A DNA stretch of 64,000 nucleotides from Ceratobasidium sp. AG-K (Eukaryota; Basidiomycota; Agaricomycetes; Cantharellales; Ceratobasidiaceae). The stretch covers positions 5,120,571 to 5,184,570 of the forward strand of contig JAWNGF010000003.1 of assembly GCA_037039685.1 (NCBI GenBank). The letters run 5' to 3'. Positions 10,501-20,000 of the stretch are shown here, one piece after another. The notes beneath the pieces are model-generated. The model was not told where the DNA came from. It worked only from the letters and a program-made list of their open reading frames with translations, and did not search any database. The position numbers and the translations under genes were made by a program. Within the stretch, counting starts at the first letter, position 1; every line of letters begins with the position of its first letter.

Positions 10501-12143
10501 CCCCAAAAACACAATACAAGGAAGGGGACAACGTGTGGCTCCTGACTACCAACATTACCACAAGACGACCAAGCAAGAAGCTTGACGACAAGAAGACAGG
10601 TCCCTTTGTTGTGAAGAAACAAATCTCTTCACACGCTTACCAACTTGATCTTCCAAAATCCATGCGCATCCACAATGTTTTCCATGGAAACATGTTGACC
10701 CCCTATACTGAAGACCTAGATTTCCAACGAAATCAACCCCGACCTCCACCAGTCATCACTGAGGAAGGTGAGGAAGAATACGAAGTAGAGAAGGTTGTGG
10801 ATTGGCACCAAGACCCTGATGGGCTGAAATACCGCATCAGATGGAAGGGTTACAGCCCCCTGGAAGATACAGAAGAACCGGCGGAGAACTTTGCCGGACT
10901 GACTCATGTCATGAGAAAGTTCCAGAAGGACTTTCCCAACGGCCCGCTCCCCCCAAATTTCACTCCCCCAGAGTACAAAAGGACGAGAGGAAAAGCCGCA
11001 GAAATCACCACCCCAGCTTTTCAGCCAACTACCACTGACACTCTACAAGCTACTTCCCCTCTCAAAAACCTTTCTCTCAAACAAGAATGCCTGCCTACCG
11101 CACCGTCTCCTCCGCCTCCTGCTCCAAGTCCTCGGAGTACAAGAAAGCTAGGGCTTACAAGAAAGCCCTCATGCTCGCCGGAACTGGCGAGTACGCCGTC
11201 AACAACAGGGACACCGCTCCCTGGTCCCTCAATGAGGCCAAGGCCCTGGCCGAGCAACTTGAACCAGGCGTCCAACTTGGGTACATACCCTTGCGGGAAC
11301 GGGCAACCATCAAGTGGGACGAAGAACACAAGTCCCTCATCGTCCCCCGACTCGGCTCCCTGCTCTGGGTCAGTCACCCAGATACCCGACCCTACGATCC
11401 GACAGACATCGGCCGCAGCAAGTATTATCACTGCCGCGGCTGCATCGGACTTACGGTCCATGACGTGGTCCTCAAGAGCAAGGACGCCTGGAACCGGGAC
11501 ACTGGTTACAAATGGGAAGGGGACGAATGGTTCAAGAGGGAAAACGACCCTCGCCTGGCCCTCGACAACGGCGGACACCGTGATGAGGAAGGGACATGGT
11601 GGCGCCCATGTGCCACTGACTTCGAGTCAGGATGGCCCACGGACTGTGAGTTGGAACACCTACCAGTCCCCACAAGCACTTACCCAAGAGATGATCCCGC
11701 TTTCAACACCATTGATTGGTCAAAAGGCGCCGACGGAAGCGGACACATCAACCTGGCAGGACAACCAATGGAAGATGTCAAGGAAGAGGTCATCGAAATC
11801 CCCACTGCACCTCCCAGTTCTGAGGCCGGACAACTCGAACGAGAATGGGAGGCCACCTGGGACAAGGCACGAGCAAACGTCGAGGCCCTCATTGCCGATG
11901 TTGGCAACGCCATTGCCAACATGGATCCACACCCGCCAAGCGATCGAATGCCATGTGACGCCAACGTCCTCGAGGCCTATCGCCTCGTTCAGTGCGGATC
12001 CTGGTCAGTCAAGCAGCTCAACAAGTGGCTTGACCATAGACAAGAACAATGGTCCAAACGAGAATCGGCAGAACTCGAGCGCCTGCAGCAACTCCACCAG
12101 GAGGAGCTTGACCGCCTCTACCAGGAGAAATGGGACCAAATGA
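7578..12143 (+). pseudogene. pol: Pol polyprotein (protease, RT, RNase H, integrase, chromodomain) with one in-frame stop
   Basis: The pol frame is -1 to gag. It is open from 7527, overlaps the last 34 nt of gag and has no ATG at its head, so it is probably made by -1 frameshifting. Motifs in order: aspartic protease LIDSGSSRNFID; RT with the YIDDILI catalytic box; RNase H (LETDALGVAMGAILSQ, YDTHDKELLA, YTDHKNL); integrase HHCC finger (HDSPIAGHQG...CEACQRGK); integrase core with D (YDFIVKL), D (VSDRGTTF) and E (ETDGLVERTN); and a chromodomain (YEVEKVVDWHQDPDG...RIRWKGY). A TGA at 10332-10334 interrupts the integrase after CHNNHKN; the frame then continues with VTNKSPFEVIYGM. Beyond about 11050 the frame is still open but of P/S/T-rich shadow-like composition, because a different frame carries the third ORF. 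Confidence 0.92.
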
Positions 12144-12226
12144 ACGAGGTCCTTGAAGCGGACATGCACGCCCTGGCGGAACGCGTTGGGTGGCTGGAAC
12201 TGAAGGAATGGGTCGCCCGCAAATAG
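11087..12226 (+). CDS. Third ORF of the retrotransposon, unknown function
   Basis: 379 residues, intact, in a third reading frame (gag, pol and this ORF each use a different one). It lies between the chromodomain and the 3' LTR, the position of env in retroviruses. There is no signal peptide or membrane segment. Composition is that of a soluble globular protein, with conserved-looking parts (GTGEYAVNNRDTAPWSLNEA, KYYHCRGCIGLTVHDVV) and a C-terminal coiled coil rich in E, L and Q (about residues 310-370). It overlaps the open pol frame by about 1057 nt, and its own ATG is probably used. I do not recognise a domain. Because its codons look protein-like while the overlapping pol frame is low-complexity, I treat this as the real frame in the region. 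Confidence 0.75.
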   Translation: MPAYRTVSSASCSKSSEYKKARAYKKALMLAGTGEYAVNNRDTAPWSLNEAKALAEQLEPGVQLGYIPLRERATIKWDEEHKSLIVPRLGSLLWVSHPDTRPYDPTDIGRSKYYHCRGCIGLTVHDVVLKSKDAWNRDTGYKWEGDEWFKRENDPRLALDNGGHRDEEGTWWRPCATDFESGWPTDCELEHLPVPTSTYPRDDPAFNTIDWSKGADGSGHINLAGQPMEDVKEEVIEIPTAPPSSEAGQLEREWEATWDKARANVEALIADVGNAIANMDPHPPSDRMPCDANVLEAYRLVQCGSWSVKQLNKWLDHRQEQWSKRESAELERLQQLHQEELDRLYQEKWDQMNEVLEADMHALAERVGWLELKEWVARK

Positions 12227-12253
12227 GCGAGTGCGCTCCACTACACTTGCCTT

Positions 12254-12266
12254 TGTGGGGGGGCAA
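12254..12266 (+). other. Polypurine tract
   Basis: The purine-rich run TGGGGGGGCAA lies directly before the 3' LTR at 12267. This is where plus-strand DNA synthesis is primed in LTR elements. The run is short and interrupted by C. Confidence 0.55.
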
Positions 12267-12762
12267 TGTCGTGACCTGTCCCTCCCTCTGTCTCTGTTTG
12301 CGGACTCGTGGCTTGCACTGGCGCCTTAAGCGCCCCTCTTCTCCTCTGCGCCCTCTCCCTTGTTTAGTAAGGTGTATGGATGATGTGTCACCATGAGTCA
12401 TATGACTCATGCTGTTTTCTATTGGCTGGCCTGCGCAACCCCTTTATGACTCGGACTTTGACTCAGGCTTGTGACTCATGTATATACTATGACTCACTTG
12501 CTTTCTGAGTATATATACTGGCTTGCAAGCATGGTCATCCCCAGCTTGCTTCGCCTCGTCAACTCTCCCTGCAGTGTGATCAGAGGCACTTGGCTACTTA
12601 GCCTTTAGCGCAGCCACTTGGACTTAGGAGCTAGTGACTTGTACTGACAAGACTAGCGTTTGTCCACCTTAGTGATAGAGTCTTAGAAGACTTATCACAT
12701 ATTGTTCCACATCTCAAAGGCCATTAGCGGTCGTCAACCATAGGCATTAGCAGGTTGCGACA
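12267..12762 (+). repeat. 3' LTR
   Basis: 496 bp, identical to the 5' LTR except C at 12552 against T at 5121. It is followed by the target duplication GTTTG at 12763-12767. Confidence 0.97.
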
Positions 12763-12767
12763 GTTTG

Positions 12768-13537
12768 TCAAGACTTACTACAACCTGGGCCCTGATCATT
12801 CTCCAAAGGACGTCTGAGAGACTGTTCAGAAACTACTGGACGATAATTTTCACTCAAGCATAAGTCCTTGTGTTTTGTCTAGCTGATATCAAAGGCTGAT
12901 GGTATGAAAGACTTTGACTCTGGGCTGCAATGAGTTCAAGCACCAGATTATAGCCAATACCATTGCGCAGTCTCACTTCTCCATGCCGGGAAAATCAATC
13001 GGTTACCGGTTTGCCAGGCATTTCAAACCTATGCCCCGCGCCATGATTGCCCTGCACTGCACAATAGTAAGTCCTGTGTAGACCCTCGTTCCATGCTAAC
13101 TCCCTTTTTTAGATTCATTTCCTCATCACAATGTTCAGCACTGGCTGGCAAGTCCAGAGTGCCAGTCTTGCTGCAGAGAATCAACGTCACTGGTTCAAGT
13201 ATTACCTGGACCAGCTTGACTCAATGGCTGACCCGGATAACAACCCTACACGCATCTTGAACATCCAGCGGAGGTTATTCAAGCAGGTTTAGTAAGTGAA
13301 CATCTTGTGCGTGGAAGCAGGCTAACCAGCCACTCAAACAGCCAAGTCCAACCTGTCCGTCAGGGCCTTCCCAAGCCTCGCCGTCGGGCTTATGAACCTG
13401 ACAGCAAGGAGGAAGCTATGTCGGACATTGACTTGTCTGATCAAGGTGAGTACAAGTGTCAACTCACCATGGTGGTCACTGAGAGATGTGTTGTTTAGAT
13501 TAGTTATAACTGTTCTCTTGTGATAGATGTTGTGTAA
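12768..13537 (+). pseudogene. DUF6532-like gene, 3' part after retrotransposon
   Basis: Continues the reading frame broken at 4835 (VKTYYNLGPDHSPKDV), then meets an in-frame TGA at 12815-12817, after which ETVQKLLDDNFHS follows. Further exons: one ending 13066 (HFSMPGKSIGYRFARHFKPM...), 13113-13291 (IHFLITMFSTGWQVQSASLA), 13342-13445 and 13527-13537, ending in TAA. The pattern of an aromatic segment, then two helices with a conserved WF/Y patch, is typical of the DUF6532 C-terminal part. The splice site between about 12850 and 12905 is unclear and may also be mutated. Function unknown. Confidence 0.6.
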
Positions 13538-13826
13538 TTAATTCTGGACTTTGTACATTACCCAACTGAGTGTTTCTTGGACATTTTCGCATATTTTCTT
13601 TCCATGTGTATCCCTTAGTACTTGTTTCTTCCTAGGAGTTATACATGACTCACATGTGCTTTCATTCATTCTTGTCATATCTGTTATCCTTTTGACCGTG
13701 TCACCTGGTGACAGTGACATCCAAATGCAGTTTTGAAGACAAATATCATGCTATGAACCTCTCATCTAACATTCAGATGAATATTGGAAGACTGCACTGG
13801 CCATAGCATGCAAAACTGTGCAAGTA
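13538..13826. other. Short spacer, no gene seen
   Basis: AT-rich 3' flank of the broken DUF6532-like gene up to the Tc1 element. Contains one TGACTCA-like site near 13645 but no LTR ends. Nothing else was recognised. Confidence 0.4.
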
Positions 13827-15424
13827 CAGTTCCCCACACAACGTGTCAAATAGCGCATATATTTGCAACAATTCAGCCACCAACCAGGCCCTAGGGCACC
13901 TAGAGCGGAGTGTGTATGCGCAGTTGGAAGCGGGATATCTGAGCTATCGGACGCATGAGTTTCGACACGAAACGAGTCGGAAACGGCGGAGTTACAGGCA
14001 AAACAACAACAAGGGGTCATTTAAATGGTTTTGTAGCGTGTTTCACCCAAAAACATGTTTTCATCACCTCTCTTGATCACAGAATTTTGGTAGCCTGTAA
14101 AGGTTCTACATATATAAGAGAGTGTTTTGTGCTCCTTATTGTAGCATATACACATACTCCCCAGCTAATCTCGCTATGCCAAAGGCAATTTCTCAGTCCA
14201 AACTTGCTACTGTTCTTGCCAGGCTTGATAAAGGTGATAATTATGCCAAGATCGGCCGCGACACCGGTGTTTCTCATGGAACCATCTCCAACATACGTGC
14301 CGAACATTGCCCTGACCTCAAAACATCGGTTGGCAGGCGTCCATGCAAACTTTCTGCTGTTGCAGCGCGCCACGCAGTACGCTTAATCACCCACCATAAT
14401 TGCGTTTTGGCTGTCCAAGCGACACACACCATCAATAATATTAGTGGGGTTCCTGTACACCCCGAAACTGTGCGCCGTGCGCTCAAAGCCGCTGGTTTAA
14501 GAGCCTTGAAGAAGGTCAAGAAGCCGAAGCTTAGCGCCAAGGTTAAGCGCCAGCGCCTTGCCTTTGCCCGGGCACACCAGCATTGGACTATTGTGGACTG
14601 GATGCGAGTGCTCTGGTCAGATGAGACCAAAGTTAATCGTCTTGGGTCAGATGGAATTTGGTGGGTGTGGGTCCAGGACGAGGATTGGCTCGATGGTCGG
14701 TTGGTTGTTGAGACCGGGAACTTCGGGGGCGGCTCCTTGATGTTCTGGGGCTGTATGGGGTACGCGGGGACTGGCCACGGCTGCAGGCTAGATAGGACAC
14801 TGAACAAGGAACTCTACCTGCAAATCCTGGGCGATGAGATGACTCGAAGCCTGGAGCTTTTGGGGCTAGAGCCGGGCAAGATGGTATTTCAGCATGATAA
14901 TGCACCTGCTCACCAGGCCAAGGTCTGCCTTAAATGGCTTGATGATGAAGGAATTGAGGTTATGGGATGGCCCTCTAACTCACCGGATCTTAACCCAATC
15001 GAAAATCTATGGGCCGAGCTCAAGCGACGTCTGGGTACCTACAAGCACTCCCCCAAAAGCATCCATGAGCTCTGGGACCGGGTTCAGACTCAATGGGACG
15101 AAATTGGGCCGGACTATTGTCAGAGACTAGTAGAGAGTATGCCCAGATGGATGGCAATGGTCTTGAAGAACAAGGGCGGTTCAATCAAGTATTGACTTGT
15201 TTGGGTTTTGAGACGTCATGAAACCTGTCATATAGACCCCTATGTTGTTTCTTGCATGGCTTGACTGTTTTTTATGTGACTGGTTTGTTTAGATATGCGT
15301 TCCATAGTACGGAAGCCGGGCTTTCTACTGTATATATTTCTATATTTTTACGATCATCCGTTGCTGACTTATAATATGAACTCTGCTGAAACACGTGTCA
15401 TTTAAAACCTTTTGTGGGTAACTG
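13827..15424 (+). mobile_element. Tc1/mariner element, full length
   Basis: 1598 bp flanked by the TA target duplication (13825-13826 and 15425-15426). Imperfect terminal inverted repeats: CAGTTCCCCACACAA at the left, and CAGTTACCCACAAAA read inward from the right. A single intact transposase ORF occupies the middle. A TATATATAA box at about 14110-14118 precedes the coding region. The structure is that of a potentially active Tc1-like element. Confidence 0.88.
14176..15195 (+). CDS. Tc1-like DD34E transposase
   Basis: 339 residues from ATG 14176, with no stop or frameshift. The N-terminus has two helix-turn-helix motifs (KLATVLARLDKGDNYAKIG, then VHPETVRRALKAAGLRA), as in Tc1 paired-like DNA-binding domains. 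The catalytic domain shows D in LWSDETKVN, D in FQHDNAPAHQA and E in SPDLNPIENLW. There are exactly 34 residues between the last two, the DD34E signature. Length fits Tc1 transposases (about 340). The enzyme cuts and pastes the element at TA sites in the nucleus. The open frame extends upstream of 14176 only by non-ATG codons, so I take this ATG. Confidence 0.93.
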   Translation: MPKAISQSKLATVLARLDKGDNYAKIGRDTGVSHGTISNIRAEHCPDLKTSVGRRPCKLSAVAARHAVRLITHHNCVLAVQATHTINNISGVPVHPETVRRALKAAGLRALKKVKKPKLSAKVKRQRLAFARAHQHWTIVDWMRVLWSDETKVNRLGSDGIWWVWVQDEDWLDGRLVVETGNFGGGSLMFWGCMGYAGTGHGCRLDRTLNKELYLQILGDEMTRSLELLGLEPGKMVFQHDNAPAHQAKVCLKWLDDEGIEVMGWPSNSPDLNPIENLWAELKRRLGTYKHSPKSIHELWDRVQTQWDEIGPDYCQRLVESMPRWMAMVLKNKGGSIKY

Positions 15425-15426
15425 TA

Positions 15427-17006
15427 TTGTGGGAACAAAAAAAACTCGACTGAGCCTATGGCTCAATCATCCTAACAAGTATTAGAGGTGATTGAATACT
15501 TAGGACTTTAGATATGAAGTTGGATTGTTGGACTAAGAGTGATTTGAGGATGGGGTATTGGATTTAAAGTGATTTGAGGGTGGGTAGCTAGATTCTGAGT
15601 GATTTTGAGGCCACATTGACGATTTCAGGTGATTTCAAGCACTATCAATGTGTCCTGGGTGGATCCCAAGTACTCTCAGATTTAGACCTTGCTCTTTTGG
15701 ATTTCGTGATTTAAAGTGATTTAAATCACTTATTATCTAAGTACCTTTTTGCTGATGTAGATACTCATATTTGCTGCAGGAGAACCTATAGCCTGTTATA
15801 CTTGTTTGATAAAACCAAACAGCGGAATAGGATAATTTCTTCGACTAAGGTACCAAGGTACAAGGAAAGATAGCCGCTAAGCAAGGAATACAAGAACCGC
15901 CTTGTCGTCCTCAGTCACACCAGCCCACCATTATATCCGGTCAGGCGCAATGGCCCAACCGTGGCTACTGAAATCTAGAGCCCGGCCCGCACTGCTCGCT
16001 GCCGCCCAAAGCTTAGTGCAAAAAGTCAAGCTGGGAGGTTGGGGATTTGGGTGAAGAAAGATCGCGGGTGGGGGTTAGCTTGGGGCGGCATTGCTGGGAA
16101 ACGACCGGGAGAACAACGAACCCCGCGGCAGGGGTAAAGCGGGCGCCTCTACCCTTGGGCTGGTGGGCTGCCAGTGGGACGAGATGGCAACTCAGCAATG
16201 TGCCCCTATCGTGAGGACTCAGCATCAAGCCTGGAAATAAACCGAACCGGCATACCTCAGCCTTCATGCGACGCGCGCCATCCCGTCGCATCCCAAGCCA
16301 AGTGAGTCAAACATGCAACTCCGGGATCAGAGCCCGCGATCGACCATATAACGTATTTACATTCAACACGCCAGTACACACGAAGTGGGGTAGTGGAAGC
16401 AAGCTGCGGCACAGAAACGCGTGTGGGGAGATGACTTTGAGCCAAGCGCTGGCCCTCTCTGATTCCCGCCACAACGCTAATGTCTTCCGAGCAAGCTACA
16501 GCGGTTTCAGCATATGGGTTTTCAGCATACAAATTTTATAATCACAGAAAATTCACACGGCTCTAGTCCTAGAGGGCACTGGAGCGCACCCAACTGTAGG
16601 CCAGTTATGAGAGCGCACGCGCTCGATTGTAGTATAATTTTTCGTGCGAGGGCACAACAGTTAAATCTGTGCCAAGCATCAAACAGGGACTAATAGCTAG
16701 AACAATCAAGCCATCATCAAAGAAGGAGAGAGACAAGGCGGGACTGTAGGATGCTTCCTTATTGTAGTGGACGACCCAATCCAAGATTGTAAACTCTGTC
16801 ACCATACAGAGTTGCGGGACAGTCAGCAAACAAGAGGGTATATACTAACTAAATAAGCGTATACATATGTAGGTCCACAGCAAAACCCGCCACCATGATA
16901 ATAACAATGAATTTCCACCCAAACGCAACTTATACGACATATACCATAATATCAATCACTCCAAAAGGGAAGGTGAGATAGGTGGGCGGCCGTGAATGAA
17001 GGGCTA
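15427..17006. other. Gene-poor stretch with degenerate short repeat
   Basis: No supported gene. From about 15490 to 15730 there are diverged copies of a roughly 40-bp unit built around GTGATTTGAGG-like words (for example near 15540, 15568, 15598 and 15632). From 16000 to 16540 the DNA is more GC-rich, with short frames that show no codon pattern I trust. The last 150 bp are AT-rich, as expected beyond the 3' end of the minus-strand gene that follows. Confidence 0.4.
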
Positions 17007-20000
17007 TCAGACAACCTCCTCATCAACCCCCACATCTATCCGAACGTGGGCTGGGGAGTCAGGAAGGGATGAGACAAATGGGCGGGGAGAACTTGTAACT
17101 GTCGGGAGGGCAGAGGCCGTGGCTGGCGGGCGCACCGCCGTGTCATCTCGCAGAGATTTAACGCAAGTGAGGGTGGGTAAGGATCTTCCTTGGTCTGAGT
17201 AAAGGTCGCCCTGGTGGACACTGGAATCCGGAGAGGGAAACTCTTGTGCAAGACGGTTAATTATGCTAGCTAGATGATCATGCCAAGCGACTAGGTCCGG
17301 AATACGTTCGCTAACTTGAGTAACACGGCACCCAGCCCTGGTGGAAAACGGGCGGGAGAGTATTGGTAGAATGCCCGAATCAACCAGTGCCTTTAGTTGC
17401 TCCCGAGAGGCCGATGTATCATCGAGAACTTCATAAGATGCTGGAGGGGGTTGGTTAGACGACAACGGCTCCGGGCCGGGAGAGCTGCAACGTATGGGTG
17501 CATCAAATAAGGTTTCGATCAACTGCATGAACGTTGTGATAGTATGAGCTTGCTCGTTCATATCTGATTCTGCTTCGTTCCAATACTTGAGTAACGGAGC
17601 GATGTGTTTTGACAGCGCAACCGACCACGCAAGGATGCCGGGTGAATGGGAGTCTGTAAGAGGGAAAGAATAGAGTCTTTCAAGCAGACTTGCTTTGATC
17701 AACAAGCATCGCTCCAGTTCCACCGGGATTAGCGAGTAATCACCTAAGCTGAAGCGAGATAGATCATTGAAGGGCATAGAAAGTAGTCCGGCATTGTATA
17801 AGGCTTGCCAGATTCCTTGAGCGCGCATATAGCCTGGATTGTTTGCCTTGAGACTTGCCTGAAACATTCTGGAATCATAGACAAAGGGCATCCAGGCCAT
17901 TCTTGCAACTTTATCAGCTGCGGCAATAAAGGTATCTGACATGAAATAGGTGTACGCCGCTGAACTAGTGGAAGATGGGTCGCCCTGAGATGAGCTGTCC
18001 GAAGATGAGCTGTCCGAAGATGAATCGTTGGAGGACGAATCGTCGGAGAGTGAAGATGCACCGCGGCGAGAACCAAAGATTATGTCTGGTAAAACATTAG
18101 ACAATAATTTTGCCTCTTCTTCGTAAAGAAGAGGCACCCAATATTCTTGTGTGCTGCTCCAATCCCGCGCATATCCAGATGTCTGGCGCATGGTTGATGA
18201 GCCTTTGGGTTTTTAGGGCCTCTGTTACAAGGGCATGATTGAGATTTCGGTCCGAAACCAAGTTAAACACTCTTTTGAGGATTTTGAGCTGGTTGACGTC
18301 GGCGAGGAGGCTGCTGAGTTCATGAAGGAACGTCACACCTTGGTACGCATGGGAGCTGAGGGCAAAGCGTAACGCATCATATGCATAGTCCAATGAATCG
18401 AAACGATATAAACGGATTTCTGGGCCACTGTGGACTGGAAGTTCGCCAATGAACGGATCAGGCCTCTGGTAGTAGAGTGGAGTGCGCAGAGCTGAGCGGA
18501 GGACGCCAATCAGAGTCGCGAAATAGTTATCGTTTTGCCCGTTCTGAGGGCCAACCTCGTGATATGGATAGTGTGTAAATGCGTACAGCATGCCTGATAT
18601 AGCAACAACAGCAAGCCAGAGATTATTTTCTTGGCGCTTCTGTAATTCGCTAAAATGGCTGAGCGTAAGTAAGCTATCGGAGTTGACTGCCATTCTATGA
18701 GTTGTTGTGTTTCCAGGCTCGTTTTTATCGAAGTCGTACGGCCATCGATTTTCAGTGCAATCCATCACATTATTCAAGAAAATCCACCAAAGGGTAGAGT
18801 AGGTCTTATCATTTAGATCGACTTCTTGGGTTTTATCCTCCAGGTAGAGCAACGTGCTTCCGAGGGTGTTGCACATCTTCAAGCCTGGCTCAGGTGAACA
18901 GCCAATCACGATTTTCCGAGCTAGGACTTCCATCCACGGTATAGGGTCAGACAAGGCGTTTATTTTCTCTTTTTTGATGGTAGAAAGCTGCTTCTTGAGC
19001 TCATCGGGGGTCATATCGGGGTCTAGACTGGTCATGGAGGTAGGCAAAATGACCAGATTGGGTTGAATAGACTTACGATTGATCATACTTATCGTAAAGT
19101 TCTTCAATCTTGCTGTAAGTGGAACCGTCGGTCGTGGATTGATGTAACCATGGTCGCACAGTCAAGTACATCAACCTTGCGCATAGCGCATTGAAGTGAA
19201 GGGTACCAGCAGAGTCGCGATCCTTCGTCTCGTGCTGAAATCGGTTGAGATGCTCTGCAGCCATAGAAGCCATCCCATAGAGGTGTTTGCCTTTTGCTAA
19301 CGAATTCAAGATTACTTCAGGAAATCCTGCGACATGGTCGAGTACTTCCTTCACAGAGTCTCGATCTTTGGAGTTGCTGAGAATCCATGCCAAAGCCTTG
19401 AACTCGTATTTGCTATTCTCAATCGACGTCGGGTAGGGTATAGTTTTACCAGCTGTTGGGTCCGGGCAACATTCCATTACCCAGTCTGGATGGCAAGCGC
19501 TCTCCTCCAACTCGTGGATGGAAGGTTGGTTGGCCTTGATTGACGGGATGGTTAGCCACCGAGAAGAACTCAGGCTGGAGATACTCCAATTGAGCATCCA
19601 TCGGAATTGTGACCCCAGGAAACGAAAGAGAGTCTGCCAACATGATGGTCGTACGAGAAGCTTAATCGTATCAAGGGAGGGCATATTGATCTCATGAAGC
19701 GACCAAACCTTCGGCCCAATGGATTTATTCAACGCAATAAAGTAGTATTGCGCAGCCAATACGATTCGGGTGAACGGGGTGACCATTGGGCAAGATTTAT
19801 ACCAGAGGGGCAATATTGTCAAGATGAAGTATACCGCGAGAGTGAACCCCACAAGGACTGCCGTTAGGATCATCGCCGTTTGGTGAATCTCTGATAGATA
19901 GACTACGAGTCCAAAAAAAAATAGCACTAGTTGAATTTAGGTTAGCTAAAGTCCACTGGGCGGCTAACTACATACTCAAGGCGACATGCATCAGCGTGGG

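Larger units (their letters stand above)
4836..12762 (+). mobile_element. Complete Ty3/Gypsy chromodomain LTR retrotransposon
   Basis: A 7927-bp element bounded by two 496-bp LTRs (4836-5331 and 12267-12762) and by the 5-bp target duplication GTTTG (4831-4835 and 12763-12767). Order: 5' LTR, primer-binding site, gag, protease-RT-RNase H-integrase-chromodomain, a third ORF, purine-rich tract, 3' LTR. The LTRs differ at one base (T at 5121, C at 12552), indicating recent insertion. Domain order (integrase last, with a C-terminal chromodomain) places it in the chromovirus branch of Ty3/Gypsy. It interrupts an exon of a DUF6532-like gene. The pol frame holds one in-frame TGA, so this copy is probably not autonomous as it stands. 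It belongs to the same family as the solo LTR at 2851-3322. Confidence 0.97.

Noticed and set aside
11050..12143. Long Pol C-terminal tail (TLQATSPLKNLSLKQ and beyond)
   Set aside because: The frame is open but its composition is P/S/T-rich shadow sequence. The intact third ORF on the other frame explains the DNA better.
16013..16541. Possible protein-coding gene in the GC-rich block
   Set aside because: Both strands carry similar short frames with no splice pattern, domain or codon preference.
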